A DNA stretch of 64,000 nt from contig NZ_OY829290.1 of the NCBI RefSeq assembly GCF_963691685.1, positions 3,497,501-3,561,500 on the forward strand. The letters run 5' to 3'. This document shows positions 44,743 to 53,913 of this stretch, one piece after another. Every line of letters starts with the position of its first letter. The stretch's first letter is position 1. Under the pieces are notes generated by a model. It was not told where the DNA came from. It saw only the letters and a program-made list of their open reading frames with translations, and searched no databases. The DNA is from Thalassovita sp. Its GTDB lineage: Bacteria > Pseudomonadota > Alphaproteobacteria > Rhodobacterales > Rhodobacteraceae. The position numbers and the translations under genes are program-made.

Positions 44743-45287
44743 CTATTCGTTGGCGATCCAACTGCCCCCGACGGCGAAGACAAAGGCATGGTTCAACCAG
44801 CTTTTCATAGTTTCAGGTTGATCCCGCTCGTCGGAATGCAATGACGGCCTGTCTGGCGGTAGGGCGCAGCCAATGACTTGAGCATGTCCAGCCCACCGGC
44901 GGCGACTTGACCCGTTTGCACCCAGCACGCAGCGTCCTTTGTATGTCCGGAGGGATCATGATTCCGGGCACAAACGGAAGACCTACCTTTTGAGCTTCAA
45001 GCAAGACCTTATCGTCCCCCCGGTACTAAAGTAAAAGCTGACCCTGCGTTTTGAGAGGCATGCAGCTGATCCGCAGTCAAGACTGTACCTACACCGACGA
45101 GCATATTAGGATTGTACTTTACAGCCAGGCGAATGGAGTAGATCGTGGCTTCGGTGCCTACCGTGATTTCAGCGACGGGAAGGCCAACCTCCGCCAGCGC
45201 ATCGGCCAAAGGAAGCGTATCATCTGCATTTTCGATCACGATAACTGGGACCACCCAATTGGCGGCAACTTCGTCGAGCACATCCAT
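44743..45287 (-). pseudogene. eda: KDPG aldolase remnant (eda), frameshifted
   Basis: The start MDVLDEVAANWVVPVIVIENADDTLPLADALAEVGLPVAEI is a clear KDPG/KHG aldolase N-terminus. The frame breaks at a six-base G run (C6 on the plus strand, 45015-45020); skipping one base restores LLEAQKVGLPFVPG. A second break after GCKRVK lacks about ten bases of the FFPAE region, then AAGGLDMLKSLAAPYRQTG continues. A third, one-base shift precedes MKSWLNHAFVFAVGGSWIANE. Three lesions make it a pseudogene. It follows the intact KDG kinase gene after 22 bp. Confidence 0.88.
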
Positions 45288-45309
45288 GCCAAGTGTCTTT
45301 CTGATAGGG

Positions 45310-46239
45310 TTACGCTGGCAATTCCGGGACAGATGCGCGTGGAATCCGCGCGCCAAAATGGCGGATCACCTCCGCCGCCATCTGCTGGCCAAAAGCTACG
45401 GCCGATGTGGGCGATCTGCCGTTGAGCCGCGCGGCAAGATAGCCTGCATTGAACGCATCCCCGGCACCTGATGTATCTAAGATATCGGTAGCTTGCCGCG
45501 TCGGTATGTCTTGCCTGTTATCTCCCATGATGCTCACCGGGGCAGACCCGTTTTTGACAATCACTTCCGACGTGCCAAAACTGGCGATCCGTTCAATCGT
45601 GTAATCCGGTGAGGCGTCCCCCCACAAAGTGGCTTCGTCGTCAAAGCTGGGCAGCGCGATATCCGCGATGGCGAAGAATTGCGCCATCGCGGCGCGAGCT
45701 AGGTCTCGTGAGGACCAGAGCTTTGGCCGCACATTCGGGTCGAACGAGACGCGCGTCCCAGACTTTTGGGCTGTATTCAGAGATCGGGCAAGCCGTTCGC
45801 GGCCTTCATCGTCCAGAATACCCAACGTGATGCCAGACACATGGACCAGACGGGCGCCGGAAAAGGCTTGGTCCAGCCAGGCTTCGCTTTGGGCCAGTTG
45901 CCTTGCCGCCGATGAGTCGCGCCAATAGCTGAAACTGCGCTCGGCCTTTTCCAGTGCGATCATGTAGAGACCCATGGTGCGGCCTGGGTCTCTGGCCACA
46001 TGAGCAGTTTCAAGGCCATCCGCTTGGAGCATGTCGACGAAGCTGTTCGAGACAGCATCGGTGCCGACACGCGTGACGTAGCCTACGCTCACGTTCGCAT
46101 TCGGCACTTGCGCCATATGCCAGGCCGTGTTGTAGGTATCCCCTGCAAAACCGCGGCGATAGGTATCTTCGCCAATGACAGCCATCTCGATCATGGCCTC
46201 TCCGACGGCCAAAACCCGTCCTGGTGCAAATGTCAGCAT
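45310..46239 (-). CDS. kdgK: PfkB-family sugar kinase, probably 2-keto-3-deoxygluconate kinase
   Basis: 309 residues. The N-terminal GEAMIEM and GDTYNTAWHMAQ and the C-terminal signature DTSGAGDAFNAGYLAARL with the catalytic aspartate place it in the PfkB family. RDPGRTMGLYMIALEKAERSFSYWRDSSAAR is typical of KDG kinases. It phosphorylates KDG to KDPG, the substrate of the aldolase next to it. The reaction is inferred from family and the eda neighbour. Confidence 0.87.
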   Translation of the reverse strand: MLTFAPGRVLAVGEAMIEMAVIGEDTYRRGFAGDTYNTAWHMAQVPNANVSVGYVTRVGTDAVSNSFVDMLQADGLETAHVARDPGRTMGLYMIALEKAERSFSYWRDSSAARQLAQSEAWLDQAFSGARLVHVSGITLGILDDEGRERLARSLNTAQKSGTRVSFDPNVRPKLWSSRDLARAAMAQFFAIADIALPSFDDEATLWGDASPDYTIERIASFGTSEVIVKNGSAPVSIMGDNRQDIPTRQATDILDTSGAGDAFNAGYLAARLNGRSPTSAVAFGQQMAAEVIRHFGARIPRASVPELPA

Positions 46240-48299
46240 TTGGGGCCAACACCGCCTGACTGGAAAACGTCGCCGTTAAGCCACGCTGGCCAGTCGCGTT
46301 CAAAGAATGAAAGTGCGCTGTCGTGTTTGCGATTGGCACGCGAGGACACAGTCATCTGTGCGCCATCATAGATCACGATCAATTGCTGATGCTTATCAGC
46401 GTCCCGTTCAGCGCGAAAACGGGCATCCGCAATGGGACCTTGGACATTCTCGGGCAAAGCATCGCCCGCTGGATCACAAATCGCCCGCGCTCCGCGGCTG
46501 CCGCCACCGTTTGCGATGTAGGCATCAAGCGCGCAAAGCACCGCCTCGGACGCGAGGGCCATTTGCTGCCATTGCAAAACCCGCGCGGCCTCTGATGGGC
46601 GCGAAACGGTGATCCCGTATTCCTTGATTTGGGCATTCAATGAGCGAGCGTCCCTTAAGGCGTTTGCCACTTCTGAACCGGTGCAAAGGATGCCAGCGCT
46701 CTCGCTCATCCGAGCCTGAACCTCTGATCTGACATCCTTAACAGCCAGCGGGCTGTCATTGGCAAGCACTGCTTCAAGGTCATGAACCGCATCAGCTACG
46801 GCCTGCACTACATTATCGGCACAGACAGGCGCACCAATAGCGCCGACATGCTCAGCAACACGCGTGCCGAATACCTGCCCAGCATTCAGCGCCGCCCCAC
46901 CGGGCCGTGTTGCGCCGTGGGTGCCTGCGGCCTCACCCACAGCATAGACCCCCGGCACATTGCTACGCCCCCAAGTATCAACCGCGATGCCGCCATTCAT
47001 ATGCTGGTGGTTGACTCCACATTCCAACGGTTGTGTCGCAATGTCGATCTTGTAGCGTTTATATAATTCAATCGCCAGTGGGTTCATGTGGCGTAATCGA
47101 TCGATGGGCAGGGCGTGATCTACCCCCGCATTACGCAGGTAGGTCGAAACATCGTCGTCCAGCCGATCAAGGCTGAAGTCCTGATCGACCGCCAGTGGAT
47201 TGCGGGTAAAATCCAAAAACACCCGCCGCCCGGCTTGCCCCTCCCGGAAGATCGCAAGATCGATTATGCTAGACTGAAAATCTAGCATCCGGCTTGCATG
47301 AAACGGCCATTGATAGCCTTTGCGAAAGATGTTGGAAGCCATCTCTTGTGTGGTGCGGAAGAAGTCGGCGAGGAAGTGGTGCTCCTCGCCTTCTTTATCA
47401 ACAGAGTATACGTGCGGGATGACCTGCACGTAAGTCCCCGATAAGTTCCACGGGAACCCTTCTCGGCGAGTACCGATGCCAAACTGGCTTTCGGTGACAT
47501 TTGTCAACTCCAACCCTGCCTCAAGCGCCAGGCCAAGTGTACCAAAACAGCCATTTGGGAAGACACTGTCGCGGTAAAGCTCCCCCGGTCCCCCTGCTGC
47601 CAGCACCAGAGCGCAACAAGCAAAGACGGCGAGGCCGTAGGGGTTCTGATCCGTTCTGTCCTTGGCTCGGATCGCCAGCACGCCACACACCCGGTCCCCG
47701 TTTTTGAGCACTTTAACGACAGTTGTGTGGTTGAAGAACGGCATACCAAGGCGGAGCGCTTCTTCGGCCAGCACCTTGACCATCAGGCGGGAGGTCCGCG
47801 GCCCGCAAGACGTGGCGCGGCCGACTTCGTCGTGGTCAGTCTGATAGCGCAGCGTGCCACCCCAACGGTCCTGCGGCAAGGGGAGCCCGAGATACTGAAG
47901 CGACGCCATTGCGCGGATCGACCCGACCGCTTCGATATACGCGGTGTCTTCGTCCATTGCACCACCCGCACCAATGGACGCGGCCATATCAAGAAAATCA
48001 TCACCCTGATCTTTGGTATTGGCCGTGTGCAGCGTTTGTTTGTCGGAGCCGGAACAGGCGGATGTACCGCCCCAGGCGCTTTGGCTCAGAATGGCTGTTT
48101 CAACCCCCCTGCGGTTCATTTCAATAGCTGCGCGCAGCCCGGCCGCGCCGCTGCCAACCACAACAGCGCCAGTGCGACGCAACGGGATGGTATAGCCGTT
48201 CAGGGTAAATGTTTCGGCGGCCTCCGACTCAGCGCCAAGCTGAGGCATGGCAACGTCGGTCAGGTCGTCGAGTGTGCTTTGCGGGACAGAAAGGGCCAC
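46233..48299 (-). CDS. FAD-dependent oxidoreductase, fumarate reductase/succinate dehydrogenase flavoprotein type
   Basis: 688 residues. The Rossmann FAD site is GAVVVGSGAAGLRAAIEMNRRG (about 44-65). ALVLAAGGPGELY and the C-terminal GVYAVGEAAGTHGATRPGGAALNAGQVFG flavin contacts are in place. NHQHMNGGIAVDTWG matches the active-site region of this superfamily. The physiological substrate is unknown; its place among sugar-acid genes suggests a dehydrogenase on a substrate-derived acid. It overlaps kdgK by 7 bp. Confidence 0.88.
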   Translation of the reverse strand: MALSVPQSTLDDLTDVAMPQLGAESEAAETFTLNGYTIPLRRTGAVVVGSGAAGLRAAIEMNRRGVETAILSQSAWGGTSACSGSDKQTLHTANTKDQGDDFLDMAASIGAGGAMDEDTAYIEAVGSIRAMASLQYLGLPLPQDRWGGTLRYQTDHDEVGRATSCGPRTSRLMVKVLAEEALRLGMPFFNHTTVVKVLKNGDRVCGVLAIRAKDRTDQNPYGLAVFACCALVLAAGGPGELYRDSVFPNGCFGTLGLALEAGLELTNVTESQFGIGTRREGFPWNLSGTYVQVIPHVYSVDKEGEEHHFLADFFRTTQEMASNIFRKGYQWPFHASRMLDFQSSIIDLAIFREGQAGRRVFLDFTRNPLAVDQDFSLDRLDDDVSTYLRNAGVDHALPIDRLRHMNPLAIELYKRYKIDIATQPLECGVNHQHMNGGIAVDTWGRSNVPGVYAVGEAAGTHGATRPGGAALNAGQVFGTRVAEHVGAIGAPVCADNVVQAVADAVHDLEAVLANDSPLAVKDVRSEVQARMSESAGILCTGSEVANALRDARSLNAQIKEYGITVSRPSEAARVLQWQQMALASEAVLCALDAYIANGGGSRGARAICDPAGDALPENVQGPIADARFRAERDADKHQQLIVIYDGAQMTVSSRANRKHDSALSFFERDWPAWLNGDVFQSGGVGPKC

Positions 48300-48320
48300 A
48301 GGTTTCTTCCTTCATTTTGT

Positions 48321-49484
48321 TTACAAATCGACCCAGACGCGTTTGCCTGACGACGTCAGACAAGCATCCACGATCTGGCAAATGTGGTGGCCCGTCTCAA
48401 ACGTGGGCCACATCGGAGTCGATGTGGTAATCGACTTGATGACTTCGGCTACTTCAATGATCTTGCTTTCATTGTAGCCAAGTGCAAAGTTCGGCAACGG
48501 CAAGAAAGCCCCGTAGGTCGGGTGTTCGGGGCCCACATCGATTTCGCGGAAACCGCGGCGTCCGGCGGCATCCTCGTTCGAATAGAACCGCAGGCGGTTC
48601 ACCTCGTCGAAGGTATAGGCAAGGCTGCCTTTGGTCCCGTAAATCTCATAGGTCTGCATGAACTTGCGGCCAGTGGCGACGCGGCTGAAATCGATCAGGC
48701 CCTTGGCGCCGTTCGCAAACGTGCACAGGATGTTCGTCCCATCAGGGTTCGTCACCTCACCCCATTCGGTATCGTCCGTGACAGGCGGCGGGGCATCGCC
48801 ATACCCCAACCCATCCACCTTAGGCCGCTTGGGCACTGTGATGTAGCTGTCCGCGATGAGGGACGACACTTTACCCACCAGAAACTCCATGAAGCTGAAC
48901 ACATGACTGCCGGTGTCGCCGATGATGCCCGTGGGTGCGAGGCCCCCATCCGCACGCCACATGTAAGGGGCCAGCGGGTCACCGTAGATGTCGATATGCT
49001 GGCAGGCCTTAAACAACTTGATCTCGCCGATCTCGCCTGCCTCGATGATTTCCTTTGCGCGGTCATGGATCGGGTTACGCGGGAAGGAATGTCCGACGCG
49101 GGTAATGAGACCCTTTTGGCGCGCAATGTCGGCCAGTTCGCGGGCCTGCACGGCCGTGTCGGCGAGTGGCTTTTCGCAATAAACGTGTTTGCCCGCCAAC
49201 AGAGCGGCCTTGGCGACATCGTAATGCATGTTGTCCGGCAAGCAAATGTCGATCAGGTCGATATCGGGGTCATTGACGGCCTCCTGCCAGTTCTCAATGA
49301 TCTTTGCACCCGGCGCACGGAACGCCAAGTCCTTGGCGGCGGCGGGGTTGGCCTCGACCAGAGCGACAACACGGGCATTGCCACTTTCAGGCCCGAAAAA
49401 ATGCGGGAAACTCTGGTAGGCCATGATGTGCGTCTTGCCCATCCAGCCAGACGCACCAAGTACGGCGACCTTTACCTCTGTCAT
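48321..49484 (-). CDS. Gfo/Idh/MocA-family oxidoreductase
   Basis: 387 residues from MTEVKVAVLGASGWMGKTHIMAYQSF; the frame extends 33 codons upstream into the LacI gene but without a proper start. The N-terminal NAD(P)-binding Rossmann fold and the motif HVYCEKPLADTAVQARELADIA (the EKP catalytic lysine) are typical. It oxidises or reduces sugars or inositol-like substrates at one carbon. It follows the LacI regulator after 17 bp. Confidence 0.92.
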   Translation of the reverse strand: MTEVKVAVLGASGWMGKTHIMAYQSFPHFFGPESGNARVVALVEANPAAAKDLAFRAPGAKIIENWQEAVNDPDIDLIDICLPDNMHYDVAKAALLAGKHVYCEKPLADTAVQARELADIARQKGLITRVGHSFPRNPIHDRAKEIIEAGEIGEIKLFKACQHIDIYGDPLAPYMWRADGGLAPTGIIGDTGSHVFSFMEFLVGKVSSLIADSYITVPKRPKVDGLGYGDAPPPVTDDTEWGEVTNPDGTNILCTFANGAKGLIDFSRVATGRKFMQTYEIYGTKGSLAYTFDEVNRLRFYSNEDAAGRRGFREIDVGPEHPTYGAFLPLPNFALGYNESKIIEVAEVIKSITTSTPMWPTFETGHHICQIVDACLTSSGKRVWVDL

Positions 49485-49501
49485 GTTATTAGTCCTCTTT
49501 T

Positions 49502-50506
49502 TTATTCGCCGCTGGAGGCGCGGATGACCAAACGCACGGGACTGCGCGCCTCGGGTGGCGGGGCAACGCCGTCTTTGATCCAAGCAACGATCTGGCGCGC
49601 GGTTGATGCCGCGAAATCAGGGATGTTAGAGCTGACCGTTGTCAGGGGCGGATAGCTGTCTTGCCCGTCTTCGATATCGTCGAAGCCCACCACGCGAAGT
49701 TCTTGACCTGCTTTGATCCCAAGATCGGGGCAGGCTGCAAGCACGCCAAGGGCAACAAGGTCGTTAAAGCAGATGACACCGTCGACATCTGGGTGGTCTT
49801 TGCGCATCTGGGCCGCCATGGATTTGCCGAACGCGCGGGTCGATTGTCCGGTGATTATCAGCGGCTTTTGCCTTCTCTCATCTAAGACCGATAGATAGCC
49901 TGCCATCCGTTCGCGCGTCACCGGACGCCCTTCCAAACCGCCGAGGAAAGCGATCTTTTTGCAGCCTTTCTCAAGCAGATGTTCCGCCGCTAAGCGCCCG
50001 CCCGTCAGGTAGTCGGGCGCCACAAGTGGAAAAGTGCCACCCTCTCGCTCCAGCGTCCGGAAGACCTGCAGTGTCGGAGTGTTGGCCGCGTCCAAAACCG
50101 CGAGGGTTGTGGCTTCATCCCCATAGGCGGGTGAAATAATGAAGCCCGATACCCCATGCTCCACGAGCGAAGAAATCATTTGACTTTGCAGCTTAGGGTC
50201 TTCGTCGGTATTGGCCAGCACGGTGGCAAAGCCGGCTTTTGCAAGCTCCATCTGAAACAGCGCTGCAAATTCGGTAAAAAACGGGTTGCGAAGGTCGTTG
50301 ATCACCAACCCGATCAAACCCGAAGAGGACGACCGCAACGTCGCAGCTGACCGGTTGTAGACGTAACCGATCTCCGCTATCGCCTGCCGCACTGACTTGC
50401 GTGTCTCATCCTTGACGGTCGTGGCTCCTTGTAAAACGAGGCTCACGGTGGATTTCGACACGCCAGCCTGTTTGGCGACGTCCAGAATGGTGGGGCGACT
50501 TTTCAT
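49502..50506 (-). CDS. LacI-family transcriptional regulator
   Basis: 334 residues from MKSRPTILDVAKQAGVSKSTVSLVLQG, preceded by AAGGAG; an upstream extension of 31 codons is non-native. The LacI helix-turn-helix and hinge (YNRSAATLRSSSSGLIGLV) lead to a periplasmic-binding-protein-like effector domain (GVICFNDLVALGVLAAC, VVGFDDIEDGQDSYPPLTTV). It probably represses the whole catabolic run by binding the TGGAACGTTCCA palindromes near 63.5 kb. Confidence 0.94.
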   Translation of the reverse strand: MKSRPTILDVAKQAGVSKSTVSLVLQGATTVKDETRKSVRQAIAEIGYVYNRSAATLRSSSSGLIGLVINDLRNPFFTEFAALFQMELAKAGFATVLANTDEDPKLQSQMISSLVEHGVSGFIISPAYGDEATTLAVLDAANTPTLQVFRTLEREGGTFPLVAPDYLTGGRLAAEHLLEKGCKKIAFLGGLEGRPVTRERMAGYLSVLDERRQKPLIITGQSTRAFGKSMAAQMRKDHPDVDGVICFNDLVALGVLAACPDLGIKAGQELRVVGFDDIEDGQDSYPPLTTVSSNIPDFAASTARQIVAWIKDGVAPPPEARSPVRLVIRASSGE

Positions 50507-50531
50507 GTGAGGATCTCCTTTACCCCCCTTC

Positions 50532-50840
50532 TTATACGTCGAGGTCGAGAACCAGAATACCGTCAATACCCCCCACAGCATTGGCCACCAGCTGGCCACC
50601 TAGGGCTTTGTGCTCTTCATTGTCGGCGTAGGTCTGCAAGGCGTCCCAGCTGTCAAAGTCGATAACAAAGCCGTGCATGTAGCCGCGCTCGATCTGCTCG
50701 GGGCTTTCGGATCGCCCACCGGTGAAATTTGCGGCTCCCGGCAGCTTGTCTGCAAGGGCCGACAAGCCATCGTAGATGGTCTTGATGGTGTCCTCAGAGG
50801 CGTCGGACTTGAATTTGGTAAGAACGATGTGGCGGATCAT
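50532..50840 (-). CDS. Dabb-family (stress-responsive alpha/beta barrel) protein
   Basis: 102 residues, one Dabb/ferredoxin-like barrel domain: MIRHIVLTKFKSDASEDTIKTIYDGLSALADKLPG, MHGFVIDFDSWDALQTYADNEEHKAL. Small members of this family act as dimeric hydrolases, cyclases or isomerases. It overlaps the GMC oxidoreductase by 4 bp and may act on its product. Confidence 0.9.
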   Translation of the reverse strand: MIRHIVLTKFKSDASEDTIKTIYDGLSALADKLPGAANFTGGRSESPEQIERGYMHGFVIDFDSWDALQTYADNEEHKALGGQLVANAVGGIDGILVLDLDV

Positions 50841-52432
50841 AGGGCCATTCCTTGGTCTTGTTTGATCATGTCGGCGGCTTTCTCGCCGATCATGATGGAA
50901 GGTGCATTGGTGTTTGATGAATTGACGGTTGGCATGACCGAGGCATCAGCGACGCGCAGGCCGTCAATGCCGTTGAACTGGAGACGCGGGTTTAGAACCG
51001 CGGCATCATCCGCGCCCATACGGCAGGTACCCGCACAATGGTGCGAGGTTTTGGAGTGGACGCAGATGAAGTTGAAGTAATCCTCATCCGTCTTCACATC
51101 GGGTCCGGGCAGACGTTCGGCCAGGATGTAATCGCTAAGAGCAGATTGAGACAGGATCTCTTGCACCAGTTTCAGGCCCCGGATCGACATTTCGCGGTCA
51201 TAGGGATCTGACAGGTAATTAGGATCAATCAGCGGCATGTCTTTGGGGTTGTCTGACTGCAGCCTGACTGTGCCACGTGATCGAGGCCGCAGGTGGCAGG
51301 CATTCAGTGTCACGCCGCCGTTTGGCATGGCCTCAACGCCAGCTTCTATCCCCGTGCCGAGGCCGAGGTGCATTTGGATGTCTGGCGTTTCCGCGTTTTC
51401 ATCCGCGTACCAAAAGCCGCCTGTCTCAAACAGGCTGGATGCCACAGGCCCCCTGCGCGTGAAGACATATTGCAGGGCGGCAAAAGTACTGAGGTGCAGC
51501 TTGGCGAAACGATCATAGGTATGCGGCCCCGTGACCTCGGAAATTGCATACAGATCCAGATGATCTTGCAAGTTCGCCCCGACATTCGGTTGGTCATAGA
51601 CCGCGTCGATTCCAAGGCTTCGCAGATGGTCTGCAGGACCAATCCCGGACAGTTGCAACAGTCGAGGCGAGCCGATGGCTCCTGACGACAGGACCACCTC
51701 GCGATCTGCGGAGATGACAGACCCGTCAGCCATTTCAACACCTGTGGCGCGTCCTTTCTCGACAATGATCCGATTCACCTGGGCCCTCATCTGGATGGTC
51801 AGGTTGTCGCGCCCGCGCGCTTGCCCCAGAAAGGCCATCGCAGCAGACGACCGACGCGCATTCTTTTGCGTCAGCTGATAATAGCCAGCACCTTCCTGCT
51901 TTTCGCCATTCACGTCTGTGGTTTTGGGAATGCCCACTTGCCCTGCAGCCTCGATGAAGGCATCGCAAATAGGCAAAGGGGCGGCGGGCATGGACACACC
52001 CAAGGGACCGCCCTTGCCATGATAGCGGCCACTATAAGTGTCGTTGTCTTCCGACTTTTTGAAGTAGGGAAGCACGTCTTCATAGCTCCATCCGTCGCAG
52101 CCCATCTGACGCCAGCTGTCGTAATCTTGCGCTGCACCACGCGTATAAATTTGCGCGTTGATCGCCGACCCGCCACCAATGACCTTGGCTTGGGTGTAGT
52201 TGAAGATCTTGTTTTGCATCGCCTTTTGTGGGGTTGTCGACCAGCCCCAGGAGCCGATGCCCTTGGTCATCTTAGCGAAACCTGCAGGCAAGTGAAAAAA
52301 CGGGTGGCGATCGCTGCCGCCAGCCTCCAGCAATAAGACTTTCGCGCTCGAGTCCTCTGACAAACGTGCGGCAATGGCAGCCCCGGCAGAGCCTCCACCA
52401 ATCACGATGAAATCATATCCAAGGCCGGTCAT
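50837..52432 (-). CDS. GMC oxidoreductase (choline dehydrogenase-like)
   Basis: 531 residues. The N-terminal FAD-binding GYDFIVIGGGSAGAAIAARLSED, the GMC signature 1 region AKVIGGGSAINAQIYTRG, signature 2 LSSGAIGSPRLLQLSGIG, and the C-terminal catalytic HHCAGTCRMG are present. It oxidises an alcohol with FAD; the true substrate is open, since no other choline-pathway gene is here. It is coupled by 4-bp overlaps to the next GMC gene and to the Dabb gene. Confidence 0.94.
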   Translation of the reverse strand: MTGLGYDFIVIGGGSAGAAIAARLSEDSSAKVLLLEAGGSDRHPFFHLPAGFAKMTKGIGSWGWSTTPQKAMQNKIFNYTQAKVIGGGSAINAQIYTRGAAQDYDSWRQMGCDGWSYEDVLPYFKKSEDNDTYSGRYHGKGGPLGVSMPAAPLPICDAFIEAAGQVGIPKTTDVNGEKQEGAGYYQLTQKNARRSSAAMAFLGQARGRDNLTIQMRAQVNRIIVEKGRATGVEMADGSVISADREVVLSSGAIGSPRLLQLSGIGPADHLRSLGIDAVYDQPNVGANLQDHLDLYAISEVTGPHTYDRFAKLHLSTFAALQYVFTRRGPVASSLFETGGFWYADENAETPDIQMHLGLGTGIEAGVEAMPNGGVTLNACHLRPRSRGTVRLQSDNPKDMPLIDPNYLSDPYDREMSIRGLKLVQEILSQSALSDYILAERLPGPDVKTDEDYFNFICVHSKTSHHCAGTCRMGADDAAVLNPRLQFNGIDGLRVADASVMPTVNSSNTNAPSIMIGEKAADMIKQDQGMAL

Positions 52433-53913
52433 GCGGCAAACTCCGTCTCGATGATGTGGCGCCCCGCGCGCAGCGCGAGGGCTGCGATGGTCAGCGCCGG
52501 GTTAACGGCAGCCGATGTCGGCAGGACCGAGGCATCGACGATAAAGAGGTTCGGATGATCATGGCTGCGGCAATAACTGTTCACCACACTGGTCGCTGGA
52601 TCATCCCCCATGCGCGCGGTTCCACATTGATGGGACGGCGTGCGTCGATCGAAGGGCTTTGAGGCAACGAAGGGGAAACCCGCTTTGCGCAGTTTGGATT
52701 TGAGCGCTTTGACAAGCTGCATATGCGCGGCCCAGTTGGACCGCTGCCAGTCCAGTTTGATCTGACCGTCCTTGAGCGTGACGCGGCTGTTAGGGTTCGG
52801 CAAATCTTCGGACATAGCGTAAAAGTCAAAGCTGCGGGTTGCGACGAAATTGGCAAGCCATTTTGCCGATCGGGAATTTGCGGCTATGATCGGACCCGTG
52901 ATCTTGCCCAGCATTTGGACGTTCCCCAAAGGCGGGCGGTCGTCCGTTGCCAGATAGAAATCATTCAGCATCAATGTCTTTTGATAGACGCTGCGGTTCT
53001 TGCGCAACGGGTGCAGCGCTATAACTGCGGAACAATTGTGGTTCATGAAGTTTCGGCCAACCTGATCAGACCGATTTGCAAGGCCTGTGGGATGATCCCC
53101 TTTGGCCGAGCGCAACAAAAGAGCGGCGGTTTGGACAGCGCCTGCGGCCACCACAACGAGGGGCGATGTGAAGGTTTCCCCCGTGGACAGCCCGACACCT
53201 GCCACGCGCCCGGTACCATCGACCTCGATCCACTCAACTCTGCAGCCCGTGCGCAGGGATACGTTATTATGGCGCAAAGCCTCTGTCAGCCCGGCGGTTT
53301 CGGCATCCATTTTCCCGCGTCCGGTGTTGGGGTAGGCATCCCACGCGGTCTTGCCAACAGAAAGCCAAGCGGGGAGGTCCAAGCCCAAAGGAATGGAAGA
53401 CGGGGTCAGTCCGATTTCGGACAGGCGATTGCGTAGCGCTGCCACATCCGGTTCATCCGGAACAGGCGGATGGGGATAAGACCCAGAATGATAGGGCTCT
53501 GTCGGGTCTTGGGCTGCATTGCCCCGCACTTGATAAAGCTCTTCGGCGGCTTGATAATCGACCTCAAGCTCAGAATAGTCGATTGGCCAACCGGGCGTTG
53601 TTCCACTTGAATGGGCGACAGGCCCGAAATCCGCCTCGCGGTAGCGGATCAGGGCCGCGCCATAGAATTTGGAATTGCCGCCCACGTTGTAGTAGTTCCC
53701 CGGATTGAAAGATTGATCGGCGCCGTCCAGCCAGACCTCGTCCGGGCGAAACGCGCCATCCCGAAAGACCGCGTCTGGGTCGCGATCCTGAGCCGAGGGG
53801 CGCAAATGCTCCCCTCTCTCAAGGATCAGGATCCGACGACCTGTTGGGGCCAGCGCGGCGGCCATGGTCGCCCCGCCCATGCCTGAGCCGATTATGAGAA
53901 CATCCGCATCCAT
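52429..53913 (-). CDS. GMC-family oxidoreductase (sugar dehydrogenase type)
   Basis: 494 residues. FAD motif ADVLIIGSGMGGATMAAALAPTGRRILILERG and C-terminal HQCGTARMGDDPATSVVNSYCRSHDHPNLFIVDASVLPTSAAVNPALTIAALALR. This GMC subgroup includes gluconate 2-dehydrogenase, fructose dehydrogenase and glycoside 3-dehydrogenase large subunits, so sugar oxidation is likely. The usual small subunit and cytochrome are not next to it. No Tat signal is seen, so it may act in the cytoplasm. Confidence 0.9.
   Translation of the reverse strand: MDADVLIIGSGMGGATMAAALAPTGRRILILERGEHLRPSAQDRDPDAVFRDGAFRPDEVWLDGADQSFNPGNYYNVGGNSKFYGAALIRYREADFGPVAHSSGTTPGWPIDYSELEVDYQAAEELYQVRGNAAQDPTEPYHSGSYPHPPVPDEPDVAALRNRLSEIGLTPSSIPLGLDLPAWLSVGKTAWDAYPNTGRGKMDAETAGLTEALRHNNVSLRTGCRVEWIEVDGTGRVAGVGLSTGETFTSPLVVVAAGAVQTAALLLRSAKGDHPTGLANRSDQVGRNFMNHNCSAVIALHPLRKNRSVYQKTLMLNDFYLATDDRPPLGNVQMLGKITGPIIAANSRSAKWLANFVATRSFDFYAMSEDLPNPNSRVTLKDGQIKLDWQRSNWAAHMQLVKALKSKLRKAGFPFVASKPFDRRTPSHQCGTARMGDDPATSVVNSYCRSHDHPNLFIVDASVLPTSAAVNPALTIAALALRAGRHIIETEFAA

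Noticed and set aside
48384..49655. 423-codon plus-strand frame antisense to the Gfo/Idh/MocA gene
   Set aside because: Shadow of a real gene; low-complexity composition and no ribosome-binding site.
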